DNA of 5,603 nucleotides from Bacillota bacterium (GCA_017543805.1 JAFYFK010000160.1:1-5603); one strand, 5' to 3'; positions 1 through 5,512 are shown, counted from the first letter of the stretch. Notes: generated by a model from the letters alone, not told the origin. Numbers and translations are program-made.

Positions 1-40
1 CGCATATTAACAAATTATTTTACCACGAAGGCCGCCAATA

Positions 41-49
41 TGCTATAAT
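41..49 (+). promoter_or_regulatory. extended -10 promoter for the DUF2156-GNAT operon
   Basis: TGCTATAAT carries the extended TG-N motif followed by a perfect TATAAT (44-49). The best upstream -35 candidates are weak: TTACCA at 20-25 with 18-nt spacing, or TTTACC at 19-24 with 19-nt spacing. An extended -10 promoter can tolerate this. The expected transcription start is about 56, giving a leader of roughly 30 nt before the ATG at 85. No upstream gene is visible in the window, so this is probably the operon's own promoter. Confidence 0.7.
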
Positions 50-56
50 CCACAGA

Positions 57-71
57 CGGGCAAATTGCCCG
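57..71. promoter_or_regulatory. 15-bp palindrome at the transcription start, possible operator or 5' hairpin
   Basis: CGGGCAA and TTGCCCG form perfect 7-bp inverted arms around a single central A. The site lies just downstream of the -10 and covers the predicted first transcribed bases. It could be a repressor operator in the DNA, or a GC-rich 5-bp hairpin with an AAATT loop at the mRNA 5' end. No U-tract follows, so it is not a terminator. The symmetry is seen directly; the function is inferred. Confidence 0.45.
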
Positions 72-74
72 CAA

Positions 75-80
75 GAGAGG
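75..80 (+). promoter_or_regulatory. ribosome binding site of the DUF2156 gene
   Basis: GAGAGG lies 4 nt before the ATG at 85. The spacing is a little short but usable, and no competing start is near. It directly follows the palindrome, so a protein or hairpin there could also affect ribosome access. Confidence 0.6.
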
Positions 81-84
81 TTTT

Positions 85-999
85 ATGATAAATTTCAGAG
101 CTTTAGAGCTTAAAGATAAAGAATGGATGGACGGACTGGTCTTCGGAAGCGGAGAACGCAGCTTCGAATATGTGTTTACAAACCAGTGGGCGTGGATAGA
201 TTCCTACAAACCGGAGGTCGCGGAGGTCGAAGGATGCTTTTCCCTTCGCGCCTGCTACGGAAATATGGCCTACTACCTCTGTCCCGTTGGAGGCGACGAG
301 CGCGCGGCGGTACTCAGGCTCGCGGAAGACGCAGCTGCCCGCGGACACGAATTCAATATACTGTCGGTCAGCCCAAAGCACCGCCCCAAATATGAGGAGT
401 GGTTCCCGGGCGCTTTCGAATTTGAGGAAGACCGCGACAACGAGGATTACCTGTACGCGGTGGAAAAACTCGCTGACCTTGCCGGCAAAAAACTGCACGG
501 AAAGCGCAACCACATCAACAAGTTCCTCTCGCTTTATCCGGACTGGTCCTTTGAGCCGATAACGGAGGAGAACAAGCACCTGTGCCTCTGCATGGACAAT
601 CTCTGGATGAAGGAGAACATGGACAACGACGACCTGGTCTCCGTCAATAACGAGCGCATGGCCATAAAGCGCTGCATAGACAATTTCGATTACCTCGGGC
701 TGGAAGGCGGCCTTCTGCGCGTCGGTGACCGCGTCGTCGCCATGACCATAGGCGAGCCCATAAACGACAGCGATTCTTACGACGTTCATTTTGAAAAGGC
801 CGACCTCAACTACGAGGGCTCCTTTACAATGATAAACCGCAGCTTTGCCCGCTGGATAAGGGACAACCACCCGGACATCAGATACATAAACCGCGAAGAG
901 GACATGGGGCTTCCGGGACTTCGTCAGGCAAAGGAATCCTATAAGCCGGACAAGATGATGGTCAAATACACGGCCAGGCTGGTCGGGGAGATCAGATGA
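85..999 (+). CDS. DUF2156 (LPG_synthase_C-like) acyltransferase-fold protein
   Basis: A 304-residue soluble protein of the DUF2156 family, related to the cytoplasmic C-terminal domain of phosphatidylglycerol lysyltransferase (MprF). That family has two tandem GNAT-like folds and, in MprF, uses aminoacyl-tRNA. No membrane segments are visible, so this is a free-standing form whose acceptor is unknown. Recognisable blocks are the basic LAGKKLHGKRNHINKF at residues 132-147, an EGGLLRVGDRVVAM strand pair near 207-220, DVHFEKAD...YEGSFTMINRSFA at 233-255, and YINREEDMGLPGLR followed by QAKESYKP at 267-288. The latter two are signature blocks of the family as I know it. Length is typical. It is the first gene of an operon and its stop overlaps the start of a GNAT acetyltransferase gene, a pairing I recall from other Clostridia. 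Family assignment is strong; substrate is not known. Confidence 0.88.
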   Translation: MINFRALELKDKEWMDGLVFGSGERSFEYVFTNQWAWIDSYKPEVAEVEGCFSLRACYGNMAYYLCPVGGDERAAVLRLAEDAAARGHEFNILSVSPKHRPKYEEWFPGAFEFEEDRDNEDYLYAVEKLADLAGKKLHGKRNHINKFLSLYPDWSFEPITEENKHLCLCMDNLWMKENMDNDDLVSVNNERMAIKRCIDNFDYLGLEGGLLRVGDRVVAMTIGEPINDSDSYDVHFEKADLNYEGSFTMINRSFARWIRDNHPDIRYINREEDMGLPGLRQAKESYKPDKMMVKYTARLVGEIR

Positions 1000-1592
1000 G
1001 TAAAACTGTTTTAAGGCACGCGGAATATTCCGACGTCCCTGAGCTTAAGGAGCTCTGGGCGGAGGTCTTCGGTGACGAAGCTGAATATATCGATCTGTTT
1101 TTTGACCGCATGTTCCGCCCGGAAGACTACGTGCTGCTCTGCGACCGGGACGGTGACGGCAGCGAGAGCATACTGTCCATGGCTTCTCTTCTCCCTGTGG
1201 ATCTGGTATCGGACGGAGAGCGCTTTCCGGTATCTTACCTGTACGGCATGGCCACCCGCCCGTCAGAACAGGGAAAAGGATACGGCCTTAAGCTGCTGGA
1301 TTTCGCGGCCGAGTACTGCAGGGAAAACGGCAAAGCCGGCATAGCGCTGCAGCCTGCCGACACAGGCCTCTTATATTTCTATAAAAAAGCAGGCTATTCG
1401 CCTGCCTTTACAGGGTCATCAAACCCTTCATGTTACATCGATTACCCTCAGTATTTTCTTGATTTCGCGGCCGAAGCGGGCTATGCCGTTCCGGCGGAAG
1501 AAGAGCCGGAACGCAGCGTTCCGGGGGTTTTCCTGTCCTTCGACCCCCGGCTCAAACCGGAAAAAGCTTATCTGGCTTACGTTCTCGACTGA
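996..1592 (+). CDS. GNAT family N-acetyltransferase
   Basis: A 198-residue GNAT-fold protein expected to transfer an acetyl group from acetyl-CoA to an amine. The acetyl-CoA-binding motif A is clear at residues 83-101: a YGMAT strand followed by the EQGKGYG pyrophosphate loop (Q92, G93, G95, G97) and a helix. The C-terminal GNAT motif LLYFYKKAGY is at 125-134. The N-terminal LRHAEYSDVPELKELWAEVFGD is typical of the family. A tail after about 140 has no feature I recognise. The start is set by GGGGAG five nt upstream, and the ATG overlaps the previous stop as ATGA, which suggests translational coupling. The 3' end overlaps the convergent DUF4125 gene by 16 bp. The acceptor substrate cannot be inferred. 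Confidence 0.88.
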   Translation: MSKTVLRHAEYSDVPELKELWAEVFGDEAEYIDLFFDRMFRPEDYVLLCDRDGDGSESILSMASLLPVDLVSDGERFPVSYLYGMATRPSEQGKGYGLKLLDFAAEYCRENGKAGIALQPADTGLLYFYKKAGYSPAFTGSSNPSCYIDYPQYFLDFAAEAGYAVPAEEEPERSVPGVFLSFDPRLKPEKAYLAYVLD

Positions 1593-2212
1593 GTCCTCTC
1601 CGTTTCCGAGATCGTCCGTTCAGCATCATCTATATCCCTGAAACCATAGCCCTTCATGGAATCTTCGACGATCATGACCGCCAGATTCCTGCCGCCGGCC
1701 CTGAGCGCCTTCGTAAAATCACGGAAGAGCCGCAGGGTCCTGTTGGAATAGGTGTAAAGCTCGCCAAGCTGATATGTCTCGATGGATGTGCCTAAACTGT
1801 CGGAGGTTGATTCCTCCGGCCTTCCTCCGGAAGCGATCGCGGGATAACGGCGGACATACTCGCGTGTCCACACCTTGTAGACAGCCATTATTTCATCGAT
1901 GAGCGCGCAGGCCTCTGCGTCCGGCTCCTTTAGCATGCCACGGATAGCCTCAAACTCCGCCGGAGCGGTAGACTTCATCATCCAGGCGTATTTCTCCGCT
2001 ATCAGATTGCGGCCTTCCGCGGCTGCTTCCTCAAGGTCCCGGGCAAAACTGTCCAGCAGGTATTCCGGCCATGCGCAGTACTGCGCGTGACGCATCTGGT
2101 AAAAGGTATCGGGTTCGTCCTGACAGTCGGCGCGGCCTCCGGCGTTCTGAACCTTCTGAAACTGTTCCCATTCCAGCGCTATAAGTCTGTTTCTCTTCTC
2201 TTCGGCAGTCAT
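1577..2212 (-). CDS. DUF4125 family protein
   Basis: A 211-residue protein that I recognise as DUF4125, a family of unknown function. The diagnostic part is the N-terminal block at residues 14-37, with E14-W15-E16, Q20, N23-x-G-G-R-A and C30-Q31 leading to a TFYQMR segment. A second block follows at 133-150, containing SIETYQLGELYTYS. The protein is highly charged and mostly helical in appearance, with no signal peptide or membrane segment. It is the last gene of the four-gene minus operon, 15 nt after the DUF4037 gene. AAGGAG (10 nt upstream) and GGAG (3 nt upstream) both precede the ATG. Its last codons overlap the convergent acetyltransferase gene. From memory, DUF4125 is often adjacent to DUF4037, which supports both calls. 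The function is unknown. Confidence 0.8.
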   Translation of the reverse strand: MTAEEKRNRLIALEWEQFQKVQNAGGRADCQDEPDTFYQMRHAQYCAWPEYLLDSFARDLEEAAAEGRNLIAEKYAWMMKSTAPAEFEAIRGMLKEPDAEACALIDEIMAVYKVWTREYVRRYPAIASGGRPEESTSDSLGTSIETYQLGELYTYSNRTLRLFRDFTKALRAGGRNLAVMIVEDSMKGYGFRDIDDAERTISETERTQSRT

Positions 2213-2227
2213 ATTCTCCGGACTCCT

Positions 2228-3157
2228 TTAATACTGCAGCACATGCATGTAACGGATCTGCGGATCCGAGATCCTGCGCATCATAGTATCAAGATGCGCT
2301 TCGAGGAAATCATCCGAGAGGTCCGTCAGCCCCTGAGCCTGCAGTTCCTTCAGCACAAGCGAGCAAAGCTCCTCGATGAGCGCTGTGCGGCCGTTGACAT
2401 CCGCGGCATCCGACAAAGCCAGCCTGTCAAAAAGACCGTAAGCCTCCGGGACCAGCCGAAAATCCTTCATCCCCCGGTGACACCATTTATAATAAGGCCT
2501 GTAGACCTTGTTCAGAAGATATACCATGCGTGACGCAAAGGACATGAATTCCGACAGGGCAAACTGCGCGGCAACATACTCGCGCCGTTTGACGCAGCGC
2601 AGGTAGTTGTACTGGCCGGCCTGTGCCATTTTTCCCGCGCAGGCTACGATCTTTTTTATGCGGACATCCTCGGGATAATACGCCAGCAGCGCATCCCTGA
2701 CGCGGGTAAACTCTCCGGCGCCGTCATAGAAGACCTCGCCGTTGGTCGCGGAAGAGAGGAATTCGTCCTGCATCATAAACCAGCGCAGATTGCTCCGCGG
2801 CGGCTGTTCTTCTCCGATATACCTGGCATAGAACGCCCGCAGCGGCATAACGCCGACGCGCCCGTCACCCCTGCCGCTCGTATTGCGGGCGGGAAAACCT
2901 CCGAAGTCCTTCGGGAGAGCATCGTAAGCCCGCTGCAGATCCTTTCCGTACTTTAAATAGTCTTCGTCGGAAAGCCAAATGCAAAACCCGGGGCCAAAAT
3001 CGTGGTCCCGGGACAGTTCATCATCCCAGCCATAGCATTCGGACCCTTCTCCGGCAAGCCCCGCAGCGACGCGGGGATAAAGCCCGGGAAAGAGTTCCTT
3101 AAGCATCGGCTGTCCGATCTCTTCGTAATATGCTCTTGAAAGTTCCAGTCCCTTCAT
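2228..3157 (-). CDS. DUF4037 nucleotidyltransferase-like protein
   Basis: A 309-residue protein of the DUF4037 family, related to the nucleotidyltransferase (NTase) superfamily. Residues 36-58 hold a GEGSECYGWDDELSRDHDF-type block, which matches the NTase pattern of GS, a short spacer, then acidic metal ligands; D51 and D53 in DHD are the likely pair. A helical C-terminal region follows, with the basic aromatic segment NKVYRPYYKWCHRGMKDF at about 226-242. The acceptor is unknown. The longest frame starts at a GTG at 3166, but AGAGGA is only 2 nt from it, and family members begin MKGLELSR. I therefore choose the ATG at 3157, although its distance from AGAGGA (11 nt) is long. It lies 15 nt after the TPR gene and 15 nt before the DUF4125 gene, inside one operon. 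Confidence 0.82.
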   Translation of the reverse strand: MKGLELSRAYYEEIGQPMLKELFPGLYPRVAAGLAGEGSECYGWDDELSRDHDFGPGFCIWLSDEDYLKYGKDLQRAYDALPKDFGGFPARNTSGRGDGRVGVMPLRAFYARYIGEEQPPRSNLRWFMMQDEFLSSATNGEVFYDGAGEFTRVRDALLAYYPEDVRIKKIVACAGKMAQAGQYNYLRCVKRREYVAAQFALSEFMSFASRMVYLLNKVYRPYYKWCHRGMKDFRLVPEAYGLFDRLALSDAADVNGRTALIEELCSLVLKELQAQGLTDLSDDFLEAHLDTMMRRISDPQIRYMHVLQY

Positions 3158-3172
3158 GCGGAACACGATCCT

Positions 3173-3970
3173 CTAAACGCCTGCGGCTGTGAGCTTAGCT
3201 ATATTGGAGCAGATCGCCTTATATTCGTCAGAGTCACCGAAACGGTCGAAAACAAATTCCTTTGCCTGCTCCAGAAGTTCAAGTCCGGCTTTGCTGTCGC
3301 CCTTGAGAAGCATCAGCTGCCCCTTTGCCGAGAGCGCCGAACCGCGGTGACCGTCAGAGTTTCCGTCTTCAGTCCCGAAATACTCAAACGCTTCGTCAAG
3401 CTCCTTTTCCGCATCGTCCAGGCGGTCGGCCGCCATCAGATAATAAGCGGCGTTTACGCGGGTGGTAGCAGCCTCGGGGCTTCCCGGATAAGCGCTGTCA
3501 ATGATATCCTTTGCCTTATTGAGGCTTGCGATAGCATCCTCAACGCGCCCGGAATCGAACTGCAGCTGGCTCAGATTGTTGTAGAGGCTTGCCACATAAT
3601 ACGGATCGACACCGTCGAGCGAATAATATACGTCGGCAGCTTCGCTGTACATCTGCGCGGCTTTTTCCCGGTCTCCTGCCGCGCGGAAATTCGTAGCCGC
3701 GTTGAGCAGCGTAGTCCCGTGGTGAACAGTTCCTGTCAGACCCAGCTGACGGACGATCGACAGAGCCTTCATGGACACCATACCGGCCTCTTCAGCCCTG
3801 CCGGTAACGCGGAACAGCCCTGCCTGCTCGTTGTACAGGGTAAGCAGCGCTGCGGTGTCCTGTTCGCTCTGCGCTTCGCCTATCCAATCCTTAAGCATCA
3901 GCTCCGCCGCGCCGAGATCCCCGTTGCGGCACATCTCATCAAATATATCCAGCTTTTCTTTTATATTCAT
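3173..3970 (-). CDS. tetratricopeptide repeat protein
   Basis: A 265-residue, all-helical protein built of TPR units, with no enzymatic domain. Repeats are visible at about 42-75 (with AGLFRVTGRAEEA), 84-118 (AATNFRAAGDREKA), 125-160 (NNLSQLQFDSGRVEDA), 168-200 (NAAYYLMAADRLDDA) and 212-245 (KGQLMLLKGDSKAG). These fit the G/A-rich helix-turn-helix TPR consensus, which normally mediates protein-protein contacts. An ATG at 3988 directly abuts the hydrolase stop (TAAATG), but GGAGG (3976-3980) lies 5 nt before the ATG at 3970, so that start is preferred. There is no DNA-binding domain at the N terminus, so it is not an obvious TPR regulator. It probably acts as a partner or scaffold for the enzymes of its operon; that is inference from context. 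Confidence 0.87.
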   Translation of the reverse strand: MNIKEKLDIFDEMCRNGDLGAAELMLKDWIGEAQSEQDTAALLTLYNEQAGLFRVTGRAEEAGMVSMKALSIVRQLGLTGTVHHGTTLLNAATNFRAAGDREKAAQMYSEAADVYYSLDGVDPYYVASLYNNLSQLQFDSGRVEDAIASLNKAKDIIDSAYPGSPEAATTRVNAAYYLMAADRLDDAEKELDEAFEYFGTEDGNSDGHRGSALSAKGQLMLLKGDSKAGLELLEQAKEFVFDRFGDSDEYKAICSNIAKLTAAGV

Positions 3971-3975
3971 ATCGT

Positions 3976-3980
3976 CCTCC
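3976..3980 (-). promoter_or_regulatory. ribosome binding site that fixes the TPR gene start
   Basis: On the minus strand GGAGG stands 5 nt before the ATG at 3970. It lies inside the longest open frame, whose upstream ATG at 3988 would leave the site within the coding region. This favours the shorter protein, by six residues. Confidence 0.75.
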
Positions 3981-3988
3981 GCCTGCAT

Positions 3989-4726
3989 TTACAGACTGTC
4001 CAAAAATTCCACGCTTCTGCGGAACACTTCCAGCCGTTCGTCTGCCAGCACTATGCTGTGACCGCCGGTCTTCGGACGGTACATAGACTTGTTTTCCGAG
4101 CTGATGCGGTCAAATATCTTCTGCGCCGACCACGGCTCGGCGATCTCATCGTTTTCCGCCTGAACTATAAACGCCGGACACTTAATCTGTTCCAGGACCC
4201 CGTCGTCGTTGAGTATGTCCATCAGGTCGTAAAGCGCCCGGAAAATGCAGACAGGGATCTCCGTATAATGGATATGATATTTTTTGTACAGACCCGTTTT
4301 CCCGTCCATGCTGCGGTGGAAATACCGCTGCGAAGGCGGATAGTTTTCGGAAAGGAAGGTCCCCGGGACAAGGCTTAAAGGCGACGATACAGGGATTATT
4401 CCGGCAAGCTCCGGATGCATTGCCGCCAGATAAAGGCTCAGGCATCCTCCGGTGGAAAGACCGCCGGCATAAACAGTGCCGTACTCGGCCTTAAGCAGGC
4501 TGTAATCGTATTCCGCTTTCTGTATCAGCTCCGCGCAGCCCGTATGGAACATGTCCTCCGGGTATGTTCCGTGACCCGCAAGATTTGCGCAGAATACGCT
4601 GTATCCGTAATCGTTCAGGAAATGCGCCATCGGCAGCATCTGCGACGCCCCGGCGGTTATCCCGTGCATCAGCATTACGGCCTTCCCGTTAGTTCCTTCC
4701 AAGAAAACCTGACTGTTGAGTTTCAT
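3989..4726 (-). CDS. alpha/beta hydrolase (carboxylesterase/monoacylglycerol lipase-like)
   Basis: A 245-residue serine hydrolase of the alpha/beta fold, close in size to bacterial carboxylesterases and monoglyceride lipases. The oxyanion-hole motif MLMHGIT is at residues 18-24 (H21-G22). The nucleophile elbow GLSTG is at 89-93 (S91), the likely catalytic acid is D193 in AENDEIAEP, and the histidine is H223 in GGHS. All three triad residues are in the usual order. A cap region lies at about 115-175. No signal peptide is seen, so it should be cytoplasmic. The ATG at 4726 has AGAGG 7 nt upstream; the in-frame GTG at 4732 is only 1 nt from that site and is rejected. It is the first gene of the operon and its stop touches the TPR frame. 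The substrate, probably a small ester, is unknown. Confidence 0.88.
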   Translation of the reverse strand: MKLNSQVFLEGTNGKAVMLMHGITAGASQMLPMAHFLNDYGYSVFCANLAGHGTYPEDMFHTGCAELIQKAEYDYSLLKAEYGTVYAGGLSTGGCLSLYLAAMHPELAGIIPVSSPLSLVPGTFLSENYPPSQRYFHRSMDGKTGLYKKYHIHYTEIPVCIFRALYDLMDILNDDGVLEQIKCPAFIVQAENDEIAEPWSAQKIFDRISSENKSMYRPKTGGHSIVLADERLEVFRRSVEFLDSL

Positions 4727-4733
4727 ACTCACA

Positions 4734-4738
4734 CCTCT
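4734..4738 (-). promoter_or_regulatory. ribosome binding site of the hydrolase gene
   Basis: AGAGG on the minus strand is 7 nt from the ATG at 4726. It excludes the GTG two codons upstream as the main start because that codon is only 1 nt away. Confidence 0.7.
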
Positions 4739-4774
4739 GCTTTACTGCTTATGACGACCGTTAAATTAATATTG

Positions 4775-4780
4775 ATTATA
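4775..4780 (-). promoter_or_regulatory. -10 element of the hydrolase operon promoter
   Basis: The minus strand reads a perfect TATAAT in an AT-rich stretch, preceded directly by TTG. Transcription would start near 4768, leaving about 40 nt before the ATG at 4726. No -35 hexamer is found at 15-19 nt spacing, where the sequence is GC-rich, so the promoter may be weak or need an activator. Confidence 0.5.
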
Positions 4781-4809
4781 CAACAAAAGGCTTTAACGCG
4801 CGGCTTTTT

Positions 4810-4827
4810 CTGTTAAAATAAAAACAG
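4810..4827. promoter_or_regulatory. inverted repeat CTGTT-N8-AACAG overlapping the -10, possible operator
   Basis: CTGTT at 4810-4814 and AACAG at 4823-4827 are perfect inverted 5-bp arms with an 8-bp AT-rich centre, one helical turn apart from arm centre to arm centre plus a few bases. The site covers the proposed -10 of the leader-peptide gene, where a dimeric repressor would block transcription. Short arms in AT-rich DNA can arise by chance, so confidence is low. Confidence 0.3.
4811..4819 (+). promoter_or_regulatory. extended -10 promoter of the leader-peptide gene
   Basis: TGTTAAAAT has the TG-N extension and a TAAAAT hexamer (4814-4819), 42 nt before the ATG at 4862. The -35 candidate CTTTAA at 4791-4796 (17-nt spacing) is poor. 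A second hexamer, TACAAT at 4840-4845, lies too close to the ribosome binding site to give a normal leader. An inverted repeat covers this -10. Confidence 0.45.
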
Positions 4828-4846
4828 TGTTTTATTTAATACAATA

Positions 4847-4853
4847 AAAAGGA
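4847..4853 (+). promoter_or_regulatory. ribosome binding site that fixes the leader-peptide start
   Basis: The run AAAAGGA ends 8 nt before the ATG at 4862, which is good spacing. The in-frame ATG at 4853 overlaps this site and so has no upstream site of its own. The start at 4862 is therefore preferred. Confidence 0.7.
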
Positions 4854-4861
4854 TGGCAGCT

Positions 4862-5068
4862 ATGGATAACGAAAAAGAATTGAAAACTCTTGACGACAGC
4901 GTAATGGAACAGGTTACCGGCGGAGATGGCGATATTGAGGATGTGCATTGGGAAATAGAAGGCGGCTGCACCTGCCCGACCTGTGGAATGCCTGCAAAAA
5001 AAGTATTCCATAACGGAACTGTTTACGGTATATGCGACATGTGCGCGCATTTTGAAATTAAAGAATAA
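4862..5068 (+). CDS. double-glycine leader peptide with Cys4 zinc-ribbon-like core (putative bacteriocin/RiPP-type precursor)
   Basis: A 68-residue protein. Residues 1-21 read as a bacteriocin-type double-glycine leader: acidic, with L10-DD-x-VM-E-Q-V-T-G20-G21, the pattern cut by peptidase-containing ABC transporters (PCATs). The predicted core (22-68) is acidic by my count, nine Asp/Glu against three Lys, unlike cationic pore-forming bacteriocins. It contains C36, C38 and C41 (CTCPTCG) and C58, C61 (CDMC), a CxxC-x16-CxxC spacing like a small zinc ribbon. It also has a second Gly-Gly at 34-35 just before the first cysteine. No modification enzyme, immunity protein or transporter gene is in the window. 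The next gene follows after 2 nt. The leader call is good; whether the core binds metal, forms disulfides, or is modified is open. A small cytoplasmic zinc-ribbon protein with a chance GG motif remains possible. Confidence 0.75.
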   Translation: MDNEKELKTLDDSVMEQVTGGDGDIEDVHWEIEGGCTCPTCGMPAKKVFHNGTVYGICDMCAHFEIKE

Positions 5069-5070
5069 AG

Positions 5071-5454
5071 ATGATCCAGCATCTGTTCAATTCCAACGGT
5101 ATCTGGCTTGCCTTCAGAGACGGAAGGCTTATTTATGATACCATGGGAAAGAACGTGGCCTTTCTTCCGTGGGAAGATTCAAACGACGTTCTCACCCTCC
5201 GGGGCGGCTACGTCGGGACTATTTGCCCATCATCCTGCAATTCATACGAAGAAGCGCAAAGCGCGGATATAGACACCATAGGTGAAACCGCAAGGCTGTA
5301 CCGCTTCACGGACAGGCCATTTGGCAGATTTTCCATACCGCAGACACCGGCAAACAAGCACGTATATCCCGGTCACCCGGGCATAGCGGACCCGGACGTT
5401 CTGCCACTCTGCGCATCAGATGTCAGCGTTCCTATAAAAAATAAGGACTATTGA
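5071..5454 (+). CDS. repeat protein resembling 4-fold beta flower proteins
   Basis: A 127-residue protein. Four similar strand-turn-strand units, each centred on a glycine, can be seen: HLFNSNGIWLAF (4-15), LIYDTMGKNVAFL (20-32), VLTLRGGYVGTIC (40-52) and a diverged RLYRFTDRPFGRFSI (75-89). This matches what I remember of the '4-fold beta flower' family, small bacterial proteins with patterns such as YxxxGxxVAyL and a Pro-rich tail. Here the tail after 90 is rich in Pro, Gly and His (PANKHVYPGHPG). No signal peptide or membrane segment is present. The ATG begins 2 nt after the stop of the leader-peptide gene, and an in-frame stop at 5059-5061 excludes earlier starts. Its ribosome binding site is only purine-rich (AAAGAATAAAG), so translation may depend on coupling. 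Function unknown; a role with the upstream peptide is inferred from linkage only. Confidence 0.6.
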   Translation: MIQHLFNSNGIWLAFRDGRLIYDTMGKNVAFLPWEDSNDVLTLRGGYVGTICPSSCNSYEEAQSADIDTIGETARLYRFTDRPFGRFSIPQTPANKHVYPGHPGIADPDVLPLCASDVSVPIKNKDY

Positions 5455-5477
5455 AAACATTATATCAGCTGCAATAA

Positions 5478-5512
5478 AAATCCCCCGAAACGGTTGAAGT
5501 TCCGGGGGATTT
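5478..5512. terminator. bidirectional intrinsic terminator
   Basis: Arms AAATCCCCCG (5478-5487) and CGGGGGATTT (5503-5512) are exact inverted complements. The stem can extend past one A/C mismatch by AAC/GTT to leave a GGTTGAA loop. On the minus strand the hairpin is followed by TTTTTATT, a strong U-tract, and on the plus strand by the weaker TTTCTCTT. It lies 23 nt after the plus-strand repeat-protein gene and 16 nt after the minus-strand partial gene, so it serves both. Confidence 0.88.

Noticed and set aside
103..870. A 255-codon minus-strand open frame opposite the DUF2156 gene
   Set aside because: The plus-strand product has conserved DUF2156 blocks, promoter and ribosome binding site. 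The antisense translation is Val/Ala-rich with no family features.
2087..2533. A 148-codon plus-strand frame spanning the DUF4125-DUF4037 junction
   Set aside because: It is antisense to both genes, crosses their junction, and resembles no protein.
3347..4378. A 343-codon plus-strand open frame opposite the TPR and hydrolase genes
   Set aside because: It lies antisense to two genes with clear family motifs, has no ribosome binding site of note, and its translation shows no recognisable domain. It is an antisense shadow of GC-biased coding sequence.
4785..4810. Possible terminator-like AAAAG...CTTTTT hairpin in the divergent region
   Set aside because: The stem is only about 5 bp of mostly A-T pairs with a 14-nt loop, and it lies between divergent promoters where no transcript needs ending. 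The GGCTTT direct repeats at 4789 and 4802 were also judged too short to report.
4853..4861. Upstream in-frame ATG giving a 71-residue leader peptide
   Set aside because: The ATG overlaps the AAAAGGA ribosome binding site that serves the ATG at 4862, and has no site of its own.
4832..5050. A 72-codon minus-strand frame opposite the leader-peptide gene
   Set aside because: Antisense to a peptide with a clear GG leader and paired cysteines, and without a plausible ribosome binding site.
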